The position numbers were made by a program, and so were the translations under genes. Under the pieces are notes generated by a model. The model had not been told where the DNA came from. It saw only the letters and a list, made by a program, of their open reading frames with translations, and searched no databases. Of a DNA stretch of 64,000 nucleotides, positions 36,652 through 48,351 are shown piece by piece (position 1 is the stretch's first letter; each line of letters starts with the position of its first letter). Source of the stretch: Zingiber officinale (taxonomy: Eukaryota > Streptophyta > Magnoliopsida > Zingiberales > Zingiberaceae); contig NC_055988.1 in NCBI RefSeq assembly GCF_018446385.1, positions 165,996,837 through 166,060,836 of the forward strand, written 5' to 3'.

Positions 36652-36848
36652 TGTAGATCATGTGCGACTAGTAAGAGGGGGGTAAATTGCCCTATTCAAA
36701 ATTAAACAAGTATACCTTTCTCAAACTATTGAGCTTTAAACAATTACACACTTAACACAAAGATAATATAATTAAGAAGAGTACGAGATAAACAATTTTA
36801 TTTGATTTGGTTTGCAATCAGAAGATTGTTATTCCAAGGAAAGTAAGC
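36652..36848 (-). repeat. Copia 3 LTR, proximal part, interrupted by Gypsy 2
   Basis: Begins TGTAGATCATG next to the primer site, so this is the end of the 5' LTR (minus-strand reading). Gypsy 2 is inserted at 36848 with TAAGC duplicated, and the LTR should resume at 47308. Its far end was not determined. Confidence 0.6.
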
Positions 36849-37737
36849 TGATCCTGTCCGAACCAGAAGTCAACAGACGCTGGGCACGTGGCGCTCCAAG
36901 GCTCGCTGATGTAGATCTCCAACTAGTGTCGAGATGCTCCGGCTATCCTGCACAGAAGTCGAGCCGGGAAGGGGATTCCCAGCGACGACCCTCCGACGCT
37001 CAAGTCAGGTAAATCACGATGAACAAGGTGGCTCCAGAAGTCTCAGAGTACGTACCAGAATCCCCTGTCGATGAAACCTGAGGTTCTTTATATAGAGCTG
37101 TGAAAGGTTTGGGCACGCGTACCAAGGTGCATAAGTGTCCTCTGTCCTATCCTAGGTATGCGGCTGTCAGAAAGCTTACCTGTCCTTTCCTAGGTACGCG
37201 GCTGTCAGAAAGTTTACCTGACCCATATCGCTACAGTCAAAGCATGCCCTCGATGGGACAGCAGAATCCCCTGTCACAAGATTTGGAGCATGGCACACAC
37301 GTGAAACCTACAGGTTGTCAAAGAAAGAAATTCTCTGGTCTTTTCCTTTGCTCCAAACTTGTAGTCTGAGCGGACAGATACCTAAACATCCGACCGGAAA
37401 TCCGCAGTGGTTTACTTGTGCTTTGTGGAGACTAACAAACAGGGGTGCTTTATGACTGCGGTCGGTCAAAAGGTCAGCTCGGTCCATGACCTTTTTAACT
37501 GAGCGTCGGAACCCCGTTTTGACAGGGTACCTCCCAACTATAAGTGCGAGCCAGAAGGACCCCTCCAGGTACTCGATTCCATCGACCGGCCGACAGTCCA
37601 ATCGGACCGACCGTCTACGGCCGTCCGTCCGGTCGGACCACACTCTCCTCTGGGTGGGCGGCTGTTCCGGTGACTTCCCCTTGGCGTTGACTTTGCAAGA
37701 AAAAAGAGGGGGGAGGCCCATTCTTACTACCGGATCA
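36849..37737 (-). repeat. Gypsy 2 3' LTR
   Basis: TGATCCTGTCC to CCGGATCA. A TATA box (TATATAAAG on the minus strand) lies near 37087-37096. The polypurine tract reads on the minus strand as GACTTGAAGGGAAGGCAAG just outside, at 37738-37756. Confidence 0.92.
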
Positions 37738-38359
37738 CTTGCCTTCCCTTCAAGTCTAGTCGAAGGAGGCGCATAGTCCGACTGACTGGACTGTGAGTCT
37801 AGCCGAACGGCTCATTCATGATGGTATTCTCCGCCCGGTCATCCGTAGCGATGTCCTTGAATGAGTCAGCGATGGCCTTCACCGGATCTCCTCGCGTTCT
37901 GCGCCAATCTTCGCCATCAAGGTTGATCATACCTTCATTAAATGTTCCGAACGATTGACTGCCACGTGGAGCGATGCTCTCGGAATACGGAGGCGGCAGC
38001 GTGATATTTTGATGTGACCGAAGCAATTCGAAATATACGGCTAGATGTATGCTTTGATTCCCGTGACCTGGATCCGACGGTGGAGGCCGCCCGGCCCTCA
38101 CCCTATAAATTCTTCATTTCCTCCTCACCTTCACACGCCTCCGTCACCTCTACTGTTGCTTTCTGCGCTCTGGAGCTCCGGCGATCTCGCTTTTGCCCTT
38201 TGACGCTATCCGGCGCCTTTCTTCGATCCCTCTTCCCCCAGTAAGGTTTTAGATCTTTCCTTTTTCCTTTCCGATATCTAATTCGCACTTCTGCTCTAGT
38301 TTGTGAAACTCCATTTCCTCGTCTTTGAAACTTCCTTTTTGATTTCTTCTGTCCCGATC
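37738..38359. other. Gypsy 2 spacer between 3' LTR and antisense gene
   Basis: Non-coding sequence. On the plus strand it would be the promoter and leader of the antisense extra gene; a TATA-like CCTATAAATTC lies at 38101-38111, about 250 bp before the start codon at 38360. Confidence 0.5.
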
Positions 38360-40527
38360 ATGGCCAGTTCTTCTCATCCCGAAGAACAATCCCTAGGCCC
38401 ATGGTATACTACCATGCGATCTCGTTTCGAACAACGGGATTTTGATATTTTGGCTGACAATTTCGAAATTCCCGAGGATATCGAAGTTCGCCTAGCTGGT
38501 CCTGCCGCTCGGCCTCACAGACCACCGCGCAGCGGTTTCTGTGTCTTTCGCGACCAATTCATCGCCGGTCTGCGGTTCCCCGTACATCCTTTTATAGTAG
38601 ACGTCTGTAACTATTTTAGCGTGCCGCTCCGCAGTTTAGTACCAAATACCTTTCGTCTGCTCTGCGGCGTTGTCGTTTTGTTTAAGATTCACAACATCCC
38701 CCTCCGACCGGAGGTCTTCTTTTATTTCTATTATCCTAAGCAAGCCGAGCCGGGCACCTTTATGTTCCAAGCTCGGCCCGGTTTGGTCTTCTTCAATAAA
38801 CTACCCACTTCCAATAAACATTGGAAGGACTATTATTTCTACCTCCGCATGCCCAGTCAGCCAAACTTTCCGACCCAGTGGCAAGTCAGTCTACCTCCCC
38901 CTCCCGAACTGAAGAAATTCAAGACCCGATCGGATTATCTTCACGCCGCAAATGTACTAGCCGGTCTACGGCTTGACATCAACAAGCTTCTTCACGAGGG
39001 AGTGATGTACATTTTTGGGCTGAGTCCTATACGGACCCCACTTCCGACCGGCTTCGGTAAGAACTTTGCTTTGGCACTTGCTTTAATTGCTAACTGATTT
39101 CTTTTTCTCTTCCTGCAGCTGACATCGTCATGGACTCGGTGATGGCCGGCGTTCTAAAGAGAAAGGCAGCGGCGCTGGAGGCCGTGGCAGCCAAGGAAAT
39201 GAAGGTGCTGGGTATTCAGCCGGTCGGTTCTCACGAAGGAGAAAGCGGCACCCAGGCTGAATCGGCCGCTCAGGCCTCTCAACAGCAGGTGGACAGCGGA
39301 GCTACCCCCTCCAGGGAACCAACGGCCCCCGAGGAAGGGTCCGTTCGGGAGGAGGATCAGCCACTGCAAAAGAGACGCCGAGTGGAGACCCCGCTACGCT
39401 CGGCTACCTCCGCGGTCCAACCCTCTGACCGGGCCGCCTCGACTGACGCCTTCTGACTGGGACGAGCTGACTGCTCCGGTCGAGGCCACTCCGGTCGAGG
39501 CCACTCCGGTCGACACTCTCCCCCCTGCTCGCCGTTCAGTCCAACGTTCGACCATCCATTCGCGATCTTCTGCGCCAGCTTCTGATCCCGGTCGGGCGAT
39601 CCCTGGTCATGGCCGCACAATACGGGCTACTCTTCATCTCCCTACTGAAGAGTTGCTGCCAGAAGCTGACCGGACAACCGTGCCCGAGCACACTATTACT
39701 TTGAAAGGGCCCCTCGCCGAGATGTGGGCCGACGCTCGGGCGCGCGTAGCACTGATCCCTCTCCAGAACTTAGCCAACAGCCACATGCAAGCGGCTACGG
39801 GGGTAAGTTCTTCGTTGTTTTTTGTTTTTTGTTTTGCCTAAAATATTTCCGCTCGGCTTCTAACAACTGCGCCTTCTCGTTTCAGAGGTGGGTGGAAGAG
39901 ATAGCAGTTTCCAGCCGTCTGGCTATGGCGGACGAGGAGATAAGGCAACTGCGGGCGGCAGGTGGTCCGAGCGGCTCCCAAGGACCTTCCTACTCCAAGC
40001 TACAAAAAGAGCTCAAGAAAGCTCAAACTCTGCTGGCGGCCGAGAAAAAGTCGACCAGGCCCACGCCCTAGCCGAGTCCGAGTGACAGGTCAAGTCGCTT
40101 GACACAAAGATAACTCAGCCACCACTCGGAAGAACACGGCCATCTCCGATCCGGAGAAGAAAGCGTGAGGCCCGGGCCTGAGTCGAAGATAAAGAGCCGA
40201 CGGCTCGATCGGGAGAAGGCAGCTCGGTGATCGGAGAAGATCGAACGTCTGAATGAGGCCCTCACAAGCTCCCAGGCAACCTTCAAAGAATACCAGGATG
40301 CCGAGCCGAGCCGAGTCGCCGCTCTCCGACAAAGCCACATCCGATCGCCCGAGTTCTCGGAGAAAATTTGCGATTGGATGTACTCGGCTTTCGACTTGGC
40401 AATTACGGCTACTATGACCTATCTGAAGTCGAAGGGCCTTCTTCCGGAGTCCACCAATATTCCGGCCGGCGATCAGGTGGAGCTGCTGAGCAATATTCCG
40501 AGGGACCTCTACGACTACATCGAGTAA
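38360..40527 (+). pseudogene. Gypsy 2 antisense extra gene (PF04195-like), spliced
   Basis: Reads opposite to gag-pol. Exon 1 (38360-39056) starts MASSSH and contains the PF04195-like core GLRFPVHPF, PNTFRLLCGVVVLF and FMFQARPGLVFF. A GT-AG intron (39057-39118) joins in frame to exon 2, which starts ADIVMDSVMAGVLKRK. A second GT-AG intron (39803-39885) leads into a coiled-coil exon. The gene ends in PRDLYDYIE at 40527. A stop at 39456 and frame changes in the coiled-coil part suggest this copy is broken after exon 2. The protein's function is unknown; a role in the element's regulation or spread is speculation. Intron 1 ends in a pyrimidine-rich tract and CAG. Confidence 0.8.
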
Positions 40528-41583
40528 TTCTTGTAATTTAGCCGCTCGGCTGATCATGAACCTTTTTGTATTTAGGCCACTCGGCCTAAGGTTTTAATTT
40601 TAATGAAATGCTTTCCTTTCGTGTATTTTATCTTCTTGCACTGTCCCCTTGCTAACACTTGTGCTGTCCGCTCATCTCCTGTCATATCACACCTTTGGAG
40701 AATCGCTGGAGTATTTTCTCCAGCTCTTCCGTTCGGCCGCACATAATTCTGTGTTGCTACCAAGAATCGCTGGTTATGAGACGATCCGAACCTCTCGATG
40801 TTCAACCTCGGAGCTCGACGGTTGGCCTGCTCGGATTATTTATAGACGCCGGCTTGTCTCTTGATCTTTAACGACGGTGCTCGTCGGCGCGGATATTTAT
40901 AGCCGGTCGGCGCGGCTCTCGATCTTTAACGACGGTGCTCGTCGGTCTTCCGCTCGGAGGGTTTATAGACGCCGGCTCGTCTCTTGATCTTTAACGACGG
41001 TGCTCGTCGGCGCGGATATTTATAGCCGGTCGGCGCGGCTCTACGGTTTAACGTCTGGGCTAGACGACCGTCAAGGCTAATTTTGACACTTCCGTTCGGC
41101 GTAGCTCTTTGCCTTTCCCCCAGCTTGGATAATGCCTTCCTGGCCGCACGGCTCAGGATCTACTTCATCGAGTATTTTGGCTCGGATAATATACCTCCGG
41201 CCGAACGGCGCGGGGCCTTCGTGCTTCGAGCGTTTGGCTCGACCAATTTACTTCCGGCCGAACGGCTCGACCAATTTACTTCCGGCCGAACGGCACGGGT
41301 TATTTGCTTACAAGTCTTAACCACATAAACCTCCCGGCCGATCGGCTCGGGGGCCTTCGCGCTACGATGATAATGCCTTATATTCGCTCCTTTGACTTTT
41401 CATCTCGATTTCAAGTATTTGAAAAATGAAATACACAGGGTGATTCGATGATACACCTTTCACCCCGCCCGGTAATGGAGGTGGTTCGCTCCACGGCCTA
41501 TCTAGCCGCCGTCCGTCCTCATCCTCCAGAACGCGCCCGAGCGGAGCCTTTCGATGATTTTGAAAGGGCCCGCCCATGGCGCT
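40528..41583. repeat. Gypsy 2 spacer with tandem repeats
   Basis: Two repeat families. One has a period near 123 bp at 40845-41050 (GACGCCGGCT..., with the sub-motif GATCTTTAACGACGGTGCTC present three times). The other has short units around CCGGCCGAACGGC at 41165-41340. Tandem repeats between integrase and the 3' LTR are characteristic of Tat-lineage elements. Small frames here are chance. Confidence 0.75.
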
Positions 41584-42399
41584 TCAAGCTTGCCGACGTC
41601 GACCGGCTTGACTTTCTTCGAGACAAGATCGCCGACTTGGAAGGATCACGCTACGGTTGTAGTTTTGCTTCATCCGCTGACGGTACGCCATCAGCCGAAC
41701 GGACGCCTTTGCCCTCTCCTCTTCTACCAAGTCCAGCTCCATGTTTCTTCGTTCGGTGTTGTCATCATCATAGTTCTGGATCCTGGCTGACTCAACGCCG
41801 ACTTCGACCGGTATGACAGCCTCACCGCCATATACCAAATGGAACGGTGTGACTCCCGTCCCTTCTTTTGGCGTCGTTCGGATAGCCCACAAGACGCTCG
41901 GCACTTCATCCGGCCAACTCCCTCCCAAATGGTCGAGCCGAGCACGGTTGGCGACTTCAGCTTGACCGTTGCTCTGAGGATAGGCCACGGACGTGAAATG
42001 TTGCTCAATGCCGTAGCTTTGGCACCAATCCTCCAACATCTTCCCTGTGAACTGCCGCCCGTTGTCGGACACCAGTCGGCGAGGGATGCCGAACCGACAA
42101 ATGATGTGCTGCCAGATGAATTTTTTAACCATTTGCTCAGTGATCTTTGCTAGCGGCTCGGCCTCCACCCACTTGGAGAAATAGTCTACCGCCACTAGTA
42201 AAAATTTCCTCTGCCCGGTCGCCATCGGAAATGGACCCACAATATCCATTCCCCACTGATCGAACGGACATGAGATGGTTGATGCCTTCATCTCCTCTGC
42301 CGGTCGGTGGGAGAAGTTGTGATACTTCTGGCATGAAAGGCATGTAGACACTGTCCGAGCGGCATCTGCTTGTAAAGTTGGCCAAAAGTATCCGGCCAA
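41584..42399 (-). pseudogene. Gypsy 2 integrase
   Basis: Open for 271 residues. CLSCQK is the second half of the zinc finger. The catalytic core shows MDIVGPF (first Asp), RLVSDNGRQF (second Asp) and the NGQAEVANR block with the third acid (Glu). The usual C-terminal domain is present in part. The frame upstream is not continuous with RNase H, so the polyprotein is broken. Confidence 0.88.
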
Positions 42400-44204
42400 G
42401 AGGATCTTCTTGGCTAACGAGCGTCCGCCCGGATGACCTCCACATGATCCTTGATGTACTTCCTGGAGGATGTAAGCTGAGTCCTCCGAGCTTACACATT
42501 TTAGCAGAGGACGCGAGAAAGCTTTCTTGTAAAGCTGATCTCCGATGAGTGTAAACCGACCGGCTCTTCTTCTGAGGAGCCGGGCTGCATATTCATCGGA
42601 TGGTGGTGCCCGAACGGAGGAATTCTATAATAGGTGTCCTCCAGTCACTTGGAAACGCGAAGCCTTGCATCCGGTCGACATGCGCCACCATCGCGTTTTT
42701 CAATTGGTTGTTGAATGACCGGCGTTATTGAGCTCGCGAGTTTGGCCAACTCATCGGCCGCTGGTTCTCCGTTGGAATTTTCTGAATAAGCACTTCTCGG
42801 AAAGTAGCTTTGAGTTTTTCAAAGGCCTCAGAGAGTTTAAGCCGCGCAGTTGATTTCAAAGGTGCCGAAAAGTTAATCCGAATAGAGAGTCACCCGACCA
42901 GCTCCCACATGACGTGCTGCCTGTAATCCCGCTATAAGGGCCTCATACTCGCCTCATTGTTGGTGGCCTTGTAGTCCGTAGGACGGATAGGTGCATCTTT
43001 TCTTCTTGCGGTGAGATAAGCAATATCCCAATCCCCCGAGTCGAGTGGAAGACCCATCCACATATATCCTCCACGGAGCTTCTGGCTCTGCACTCCGGTC
43101 ACAAAATCAGCCAAGGATTGGGCTTTAATCGCCAGCGGGCTGGTATTGGATGTCAAACTCGCTAAGCCGTCCACTTGATAAGCCGTCCGGACGATTGGAT
43201 TCAACAGGACTCTTCCGAGTGGATTCGTCCGGACAATGATTGTGTGAGCCAAGAAATACGGTCGAAGCGGGCGGCTAGAACCAAAGCAAAGGCCAACTTC
43301 TCGAGCCGGTGTAGCGAGATAGCATCTTTCAAAATATGGCTCGGAAAATACACCGGTTGCTCTTCACCGTTCGCCCTCACAAGTGCTGAGCCTACGACAT
43401 GCTCGATTGACGATAGATACATATAAAGTGACTCACCCCCGATCGGCTTGACAAGTATAGGCAGAGAATTCAGATATGTTTTCAACTCTTCAAATGCTCG
43501 GTCACACTCTTCATTCCACTGGAACTTAGTAGCCTTGCGCAGATCTTGAAGAATGGTCAGCTGTTTTGGAGATGAATCTGGACAAAGCGGTTATCCGACC
43601 GGTCAACCGTTGCACTTCCCTTGTGTTTCGGGAGGAAGCATGTCTTGCGAGCTTTCACCTTGGGGTTGGCTTGATTCCCGCTCGGTCCTCGTATCCCAAG
43701 CGTCCTCCCTTTGCTCGACAGGCACTTCGGGATTGACTCCGTGTTGCGCTGCTCGAATATCTCTTCCATGTCTTTAAAGAGATCGCCGCTAGGACGGATT
43801 TAATAAGAATGTCGTCCACATAAACTTCCAGATTCCGCTATCTGCTCCCCGAACACTTTGTTCATCAAGCGTTGATAGGTGGCCCGGCATTCTTCAATCG
43901 AAGCGGCATCACGGTAAGTGGTCGGCGATCACGGCTAACCTTTTCACGATCTTGGCGAGCGGTGGTGATAGCCCGGTAGGCGTCGAGCATGCAAATTAAT
44001 TCACAGCCGGTCAACCAGCTGATCTATCCGGGGAGGATAAAATCTTTGGGACATGCTTTGTTTAAGTCCCGAAGTCAATGCAAACTCTCCACTTGCCGCC
44101 CGGCTTGGAGACCAATACCACGTTAGCTAGCCAGCTCGACTGCACCTCGCGTATGTGGTAGGCCTCCAGTTTCTCTATCTCCCATTATGGCATTACGCTC
44201 GGCG
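42400..44204 (-). pseudogene. Gypsy 2 reverse transcriptase and RNase H remnants
   Basis: The RT catalytic motif EVYVDDILIK is encoded on the minus strand near 43801-43830. The connection/RNase H-like region is seen at 43201-43485 (EEQPVYFPSHIL, LEKLAFALV) and 42932-43252 (YKATNNEA). Frame changes separate these pieces and no full RT frame survives. Confidence 0.82.
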
Positions 44205-44957
44205 CTAAAATCTCTTTTTTTCTGCGAGCGTCGGTCGGACATGCAACTCATGTTGCGCTAGGCTCGGCGAAATTCCGGGCAACTCGTGTGTCGACCAAAC
44301 AAAGACATCATGATTTTGCTGGAGGCATTGGATCAGCTTCTTCTTCTGTTTTTCCTCTAGATCCGAGGCGATGAAAGTGGTGGCCTCCGATCGGGTCGGA
44401 TGGATCTGCACTTCCTCCTTTTCATCATAAATTAAAGCAGGAGGTTTCTCGGTTATGGCGTGTACCTCGATTCGGGGGGCCTTCCGAGCGGAAGAAGCTT
44501 CTGCTCGGATCATCTCTATATAGCATCGCCGAGCTGCTAGTTGATCTCCACGCACTTCTCCTACTTTGTCTTCCACGGGGAACTTTATCTTCTGGTGGAA
44601 GGTTGAAACAACCGCTCGGAATTCGCCGAGCGCCGGTCGTCCCAGAATGACATTGTAGGACGATGGAGAGTCGACCACCACGAAGTTTATTGTCCTGGTC
44701 CTCCTGAGCGACTCTTCCCCCAGTGAGGTGGCCAGCCGGATCTGTCCGACCGGCTGAACTTCGTTGCCCGTAAACCCGTAGAGCGGGGTAGTCATGGGCA
44801 GCAGCTCGGCTCGATCAATTTGCAGCTGATCAAACGCCTTCTTGAATATGATGTTGACCGAGCTCCCTGTGTCAACGAATATGCGATGAATAGTGTAATT
44901 TGCTATTACCGCTTTAATGAGCAACGCGTCGTCATGGGGCACTTCTACTCCTTCCAA
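44205..44957 (-). pseudogene. Gypsy 2 aspartic protease and start of pol
   Basis: Contains the active site FVDTGSSVNIIF and the flap/second-half motif YNVILGRPAL, typical of Gypsy proteases, then a linker ending before RT. It is in a different frame from gag (45004-46368), so expression would need a frameshift or the frames were separated by mutation. Homologous to the duplicated remnant in Gypsy 1. Confidence 0.88.
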
Positions 44958-45003
44958 GTCTCCAGGCCCGAAAGTGATTTCCGGTCCACTTGCCCGCTCT
45001 TGG

Positions 45004-46368
45004 CTACAGCCGACCGTGTGGATCTGCAGCTGCCGGACGGCCGCCTTTCGGGCTCGGTTGGAATCTCCTCCGGTCGGTCCGCCAGCACTCGCCCCGGGAA
45101 GTATTGCTCCTATTTTCCTCCTCCCGAGCGGACGGTCGGGACCGTTCTCTGGACGTCCGGCGACTCTCCTGTCTTGGGGATCTATGCCGATCGGACGTCT
45201 GGTGATGTCGCCTCTCTATGCGGGTCCGGTCGGCTTCCTGGGTCCTTTGCCTCCTGTCGAGGGGAGGAGACCGTCGTTCGGCTCTCCGGGGAACAGGATT
45301 GGACACAAAGGGAAGGCTTCGGCAATCCCTCGTGTTGTGCGTATCCGTTTGGTGGAATTTGCAGAACATAGGGGTCCACCTCTTCTTTGGCTTGGGCCGA
45401 GCGGCAGCCACTTCTTGTACGTGCGATCTGACGTGAGGGGATCGAATTGCTTCGGCCCTCGGTCCTCTGGGTGGCTGCTGAGCGGCTCGCTCGGCTGGAG
45501 TTTCCTTTTTCCGAGCGGCTTGCGCTTCTTCCACATTTATATATTCGTTGGCCCGATGTAGCATGTGATCATAATCTCGGGGCGGCTTTCGGATGAGCGA
45601 CCGAAAGAAATCCCCATCCACAAGGCCTTGCGTGAAGGCATTCATCATCGTCTCCGATGTGGCCGTTGGGATGTCCATCGCCACTTGGTTGAATCGCTGG
45701 ATGTAAGCTCGAAGCGATTCTTTTGGTTCTTGCTTGATGGCGAACAAGCTAACACTTGTTTTCTGATAACGCCGACTGCTAGCGAAGTGGTGGAGGAAGG
45801 CCGTTCGGAAGTCTTTGAAGCTTGTGATGGATCCGTCCGGCAGCCTACGGAACCACCGTTGAGCCGATCCCGAGAGAGTGGTAAGAAAGACGCGGCATTT
45901 CACTCCATCGGTGTATTGATGGAGCGTGGTTGTATTATCAAACTTACCCAGATGATCATCCGGGTCCGTTGTTCCATTGTATTCGCCGATCGTCGGAGGC
46001 ACGTAGTGCTTGGGCAGAGGGTCTCGTAAAATATCTTCCGAGAATTGACGATTGGTCCGCTCGGGAGATGAGTCTGCCCGGGGGGCTTTCCCTTTTCTGT
46101 CATCCCGCCTTGGCATTTCATCTGAAGAGGAGCCTCTATCTCTTCGAGCTGGTGCAGCTTCAGGAGTGCGAAACAAGGCTCGGTGAAATGCGACGGTGGC
46201 TTGAGGTGCTTCCGCTCGGCCATGAGACGCAGATGTTGCTTGCTGCTCGGCCCGCTCGGCGGATGCTTTTTGTTTTTGCTCTATGAGTTTGGCGGCCCTT
46301 ATCTCGACCAGGGCGTCGAGTTCTTCTGTTGAAAGCGTCACCGTGTGTTGTCGTCCAGCCTCGTCCAT
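45004..46368 (-). CDS. Gypsy 2 gag
   Basis: An intact 454-residue frame starting MDEAGRQHTVTL about 45 bp after the 5' LTR and primer site. The Retrotrans_gag core runs through NPLPKHY-like, TTDPDDHLGKFDN, GSAQRWFRRLP and FFRSLIRKPPRD. A zinc-knuckle-like CKFHQTDTHNTRDC and a strongly basic, arginine-rich tail follow, suited to RNA binding. Gag builds the cytoplasmic particle. The overlapping plus-strand frames at 44820-46286 are shadows. Confidence 0.9.
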   Translation of the reverse strand: MDEAGRQHTVTLSTEELDALVEIRAAKLIEQKQKASAERAEQQATSASHGRAEAPQATVAFHRALFRTPEAAPARRDRGSSSDEMPRRDDRKGKAPRADSSPERTNRQFSEDILRDPLPKHYVPPTIGEYNGTTDPDDHLGKFDNTTTLHQYTDGVKCRVFLTTLSGSAQRWFRRLPDGSITSFKDFRTAFLHHFASSRRYQKTSVSLFAIKQEPKESLRAYIQRFNQVAMDIPTATSETMMNAFTQGLVDGDFFRSLIRKPPRDYDHMLHRANEYINVEEAQAARKKETPAERAAQQPPRGPRAEAIRSPHVRSHVQEVAAARPKPKKRWTPMFCKFHQTDTHNTRDCRSLPFVSNPVPRRAERRSPPLDRRQRTQEADRTRIERRHHQTSDRHRSPRQESRRTSRERSRPSAREEENRSNTSRGECWRTDRRRFQPSPKGGRPAAADPHGRL

Positions 46369-46413
46369 TGTCTTCGATCGGATGCAGGAGCGTTCCCACA
46401 GACGGCGCCAATT
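46369..46413 (-). other. Gypsy 2 primer binding site and leader
   Basis: Directly after the 5' LTR the minus strand reads AATTGGCGCCGTCTGTGGG. TGGCGCC-type primer sites are usual in plant Gypsy elements. I do not assign the tRNA. Confidence 0.75.
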
Positions 46414-47302
46414 TGATCCTGTCCGAACCAGAAGTCAACAGACGTTGGGCACGTGGCGCTCCAAGGCTCGCTGATGTAGATCTCCAACTAGTGTCGAGAT
46501 GCTCCGGCTATCCTGCACAGAAGTCGAGCCGGGAAGGGGATTCCCAGCGACGACCCTCCGACGCTCAAGTCAGGTAAATCACGATGAACAAGGTGGCTCC
46601 AGAAGTCTCAGAGTACATACCAGAATCCTCTGTCGATGAAACCTGAGGTTCTTTATATAGAGCTGTGAAAGGTTTGGGCACGCGTACCAAGGTGCATAAG
46701 TGTCCTCTGTCCTATCCTAGGTATGCGGCTGTCAGAAAGCTTACCTGTCCTTTCCTAGGTACGCGGCTGTCAGAAAGTTTACCTGACCCATATCGCTACA
46801 GTCAAAGCATGCCCTCGATGGGACAGCAGAATCCCCTGTCACAAGATTTGGAGCATGGCACACACGTGAAACCTACAGGTTGTCAAAGAAAGAAATCCTC
46901 TGGCCTTTTCCTTTGCTCCAAACTTGTAGTCCGAGCGGACAGATACCTAAACATCCGACCGGAAATCCGCAGTGGTTTACTTGTGCTTTGTGGAGACTAA
47001 CAAACAGGGGTGCTTTATGACTGCGGTCGGTCAAAAGGTCAGCTCGGTCCATGACCTTTTTAACTGAGCGTCGGAACCCCGTTTTGACAGGGTACCTCCC
47101 AACTATAAGTGCGAGCCAGACGGACCCCTCCAGGTACTCGATTCCATCGACCGGCCGACAGTCCAATCGGACCGACCGTCTACGGCCGTCCGTCCGGTCG
47201 GACCACACTCTCCTCTGGGTGGGCGGCTATTCCGGTGACTTCCCCTTGGCGTTGACTTTGCAAGAAAAAAGAGGGGGGAGGCCCATTCTTACTACCGGAT
47301 TA
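46414..47302 (-). repeat. Gypsy 2 5' LTR
   Basis: TGATCCTGTCC to CCGGATTA, colinear with 36849-37737. The terminal CA has mutated to TA; the TAAGC target copy directly after fixes the boundary. Confidence 0.92.
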
Positions 47303-47307
47303 TAAGC

Positions 47308-48172
47308 GCACTGTGAAAATATCCTTCTTGAACAAAACGTCGGAGACGGAGAAGACTCGTACAAAAAATGAAACTCGAAAATGAAAAATGGAATGGATAC
47401 AGGAGTGTGTTGTTCGAAATGAAGAAGACCTAACTTGACTTAATTGATCACGAGATATTTACAAATAGAACTTATTTAGTGACAGAAATTAATTTTCATC
47501 TATAAAATTTGGACGGAATAAAATTTTCGTCATCAGATTAATTTGTATTATTTTTTATATTAAAAATTATATTCTGCCGTTAATTAAATAGAATAAATAT
47601 CTCAACCAAAATAAACGACGTCGTACCATTGCCATTAAATCATAAGCATCTTAGTCGGTCAATATCATTTTAAGAAAAAAGGAAAAATATTGACGACTTA
47701 ATTGATCAGACCTAAATTATTAGAACAACATTGATTGTTTATTAATAAAAATAGAGACTCGCAGCCAAGGCAAAGGAATGGCTTGTAGCAGTGAGTTGTT
47801 TCCATCTGATCTGTAAATAAATTAAATGTATATTTATGAATAAATATGATATTCAATTCTATCATAAATTATATTCATTAATAAAATTTTATTAATATGA
47901 TAAATAATTAATAAATTTAAATTAAGATTTCGATAAAATCTAAATGAATCAAATTTAAATTAAGTTAAACTTAAATTCATAAAAATAAATCAAGAAATTT
48001 AAAAAATTAAATAGTTTAATTTAATTATTGTACTCTCGTATGCTTATTTAAGCTCAGGTATATGTACTCATAAAATCTCCTTTCACATATTTTATTTTCA
48101 TTCGTATAATTTGAAATGTAATATTATTCTGTCTCTTGTGGATGTTCCCTATATATTATATTTTTTTTTGGG
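47308..48172. other. AT-rich intergenic, with distal Copia 3 LTR
   Basis: The first part should be the remainder of the Copia 3 LTR split by Gypsy 2; I could not fix its end. The rest is AT-rich with no gene. Confidence 0.45.
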
Positions 48173-48342
48173 AGCAGATCTTCTAATCCGTAAATTACGG
48201 ATTAGGGGATGATTCATTGATGAGAACCCTTGATTTGGATGAACCCCACCTATTTAAAGATGAGATCCATTCAAATCAAGGGTCCTCATACAGTGGATCA
48301 TTATCTGGTCCGTAATTTACGGACTAGAGGATCTCTATTGGA
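48173..48342. mobile_element. MITE-like palindromic element
   Basis: About 170 bp. The two arms are imperfect inverted repeats of some 70 bp: AATCCGTAAATTACGGATT and CCCTTGATTTGGAT on the left pair with CCGTAATTTACGG and ATTCAAATCAAGGG on the right. No coding capacity. Target duplication was not resolved, so edges are approximate. Confidence 0.65.
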
Positions 48343-48351
48343 TCTCTTGAG

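Larger units (their letters stand above)
36849..47302 (-). mobile_element. Gypsy 2: nearly complete Ty3/Gypsy (Tat-like) retrotransposon
   Basis: LTRs at 36849-37737 and 46414-47302 are both 889 bp and differ by roughly nine bases. The perfect target duplication TAAGC is at 36844-36848 and 47303-47307. On the minus strand the order is primer site, gag, protease, RT, RNase H, integrase, spacer with tandem repeats, then an antisense spliced extra gene, polypurine tract and LTR. Extra genes between integrase and 3' LTR, sometimes antisense, are documented in the Tat lineage. Frameshifts in pol show this copy is no longer autonomous. Confidence 0.93.

Noticed and set aside
44820..45561. Long plus-strand frames (183 and 214 residues) opposite Gypsy 2 gag-protease
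   Set aside because: Shadow frames of GC-rich minus-strand coding sequence; no domain.
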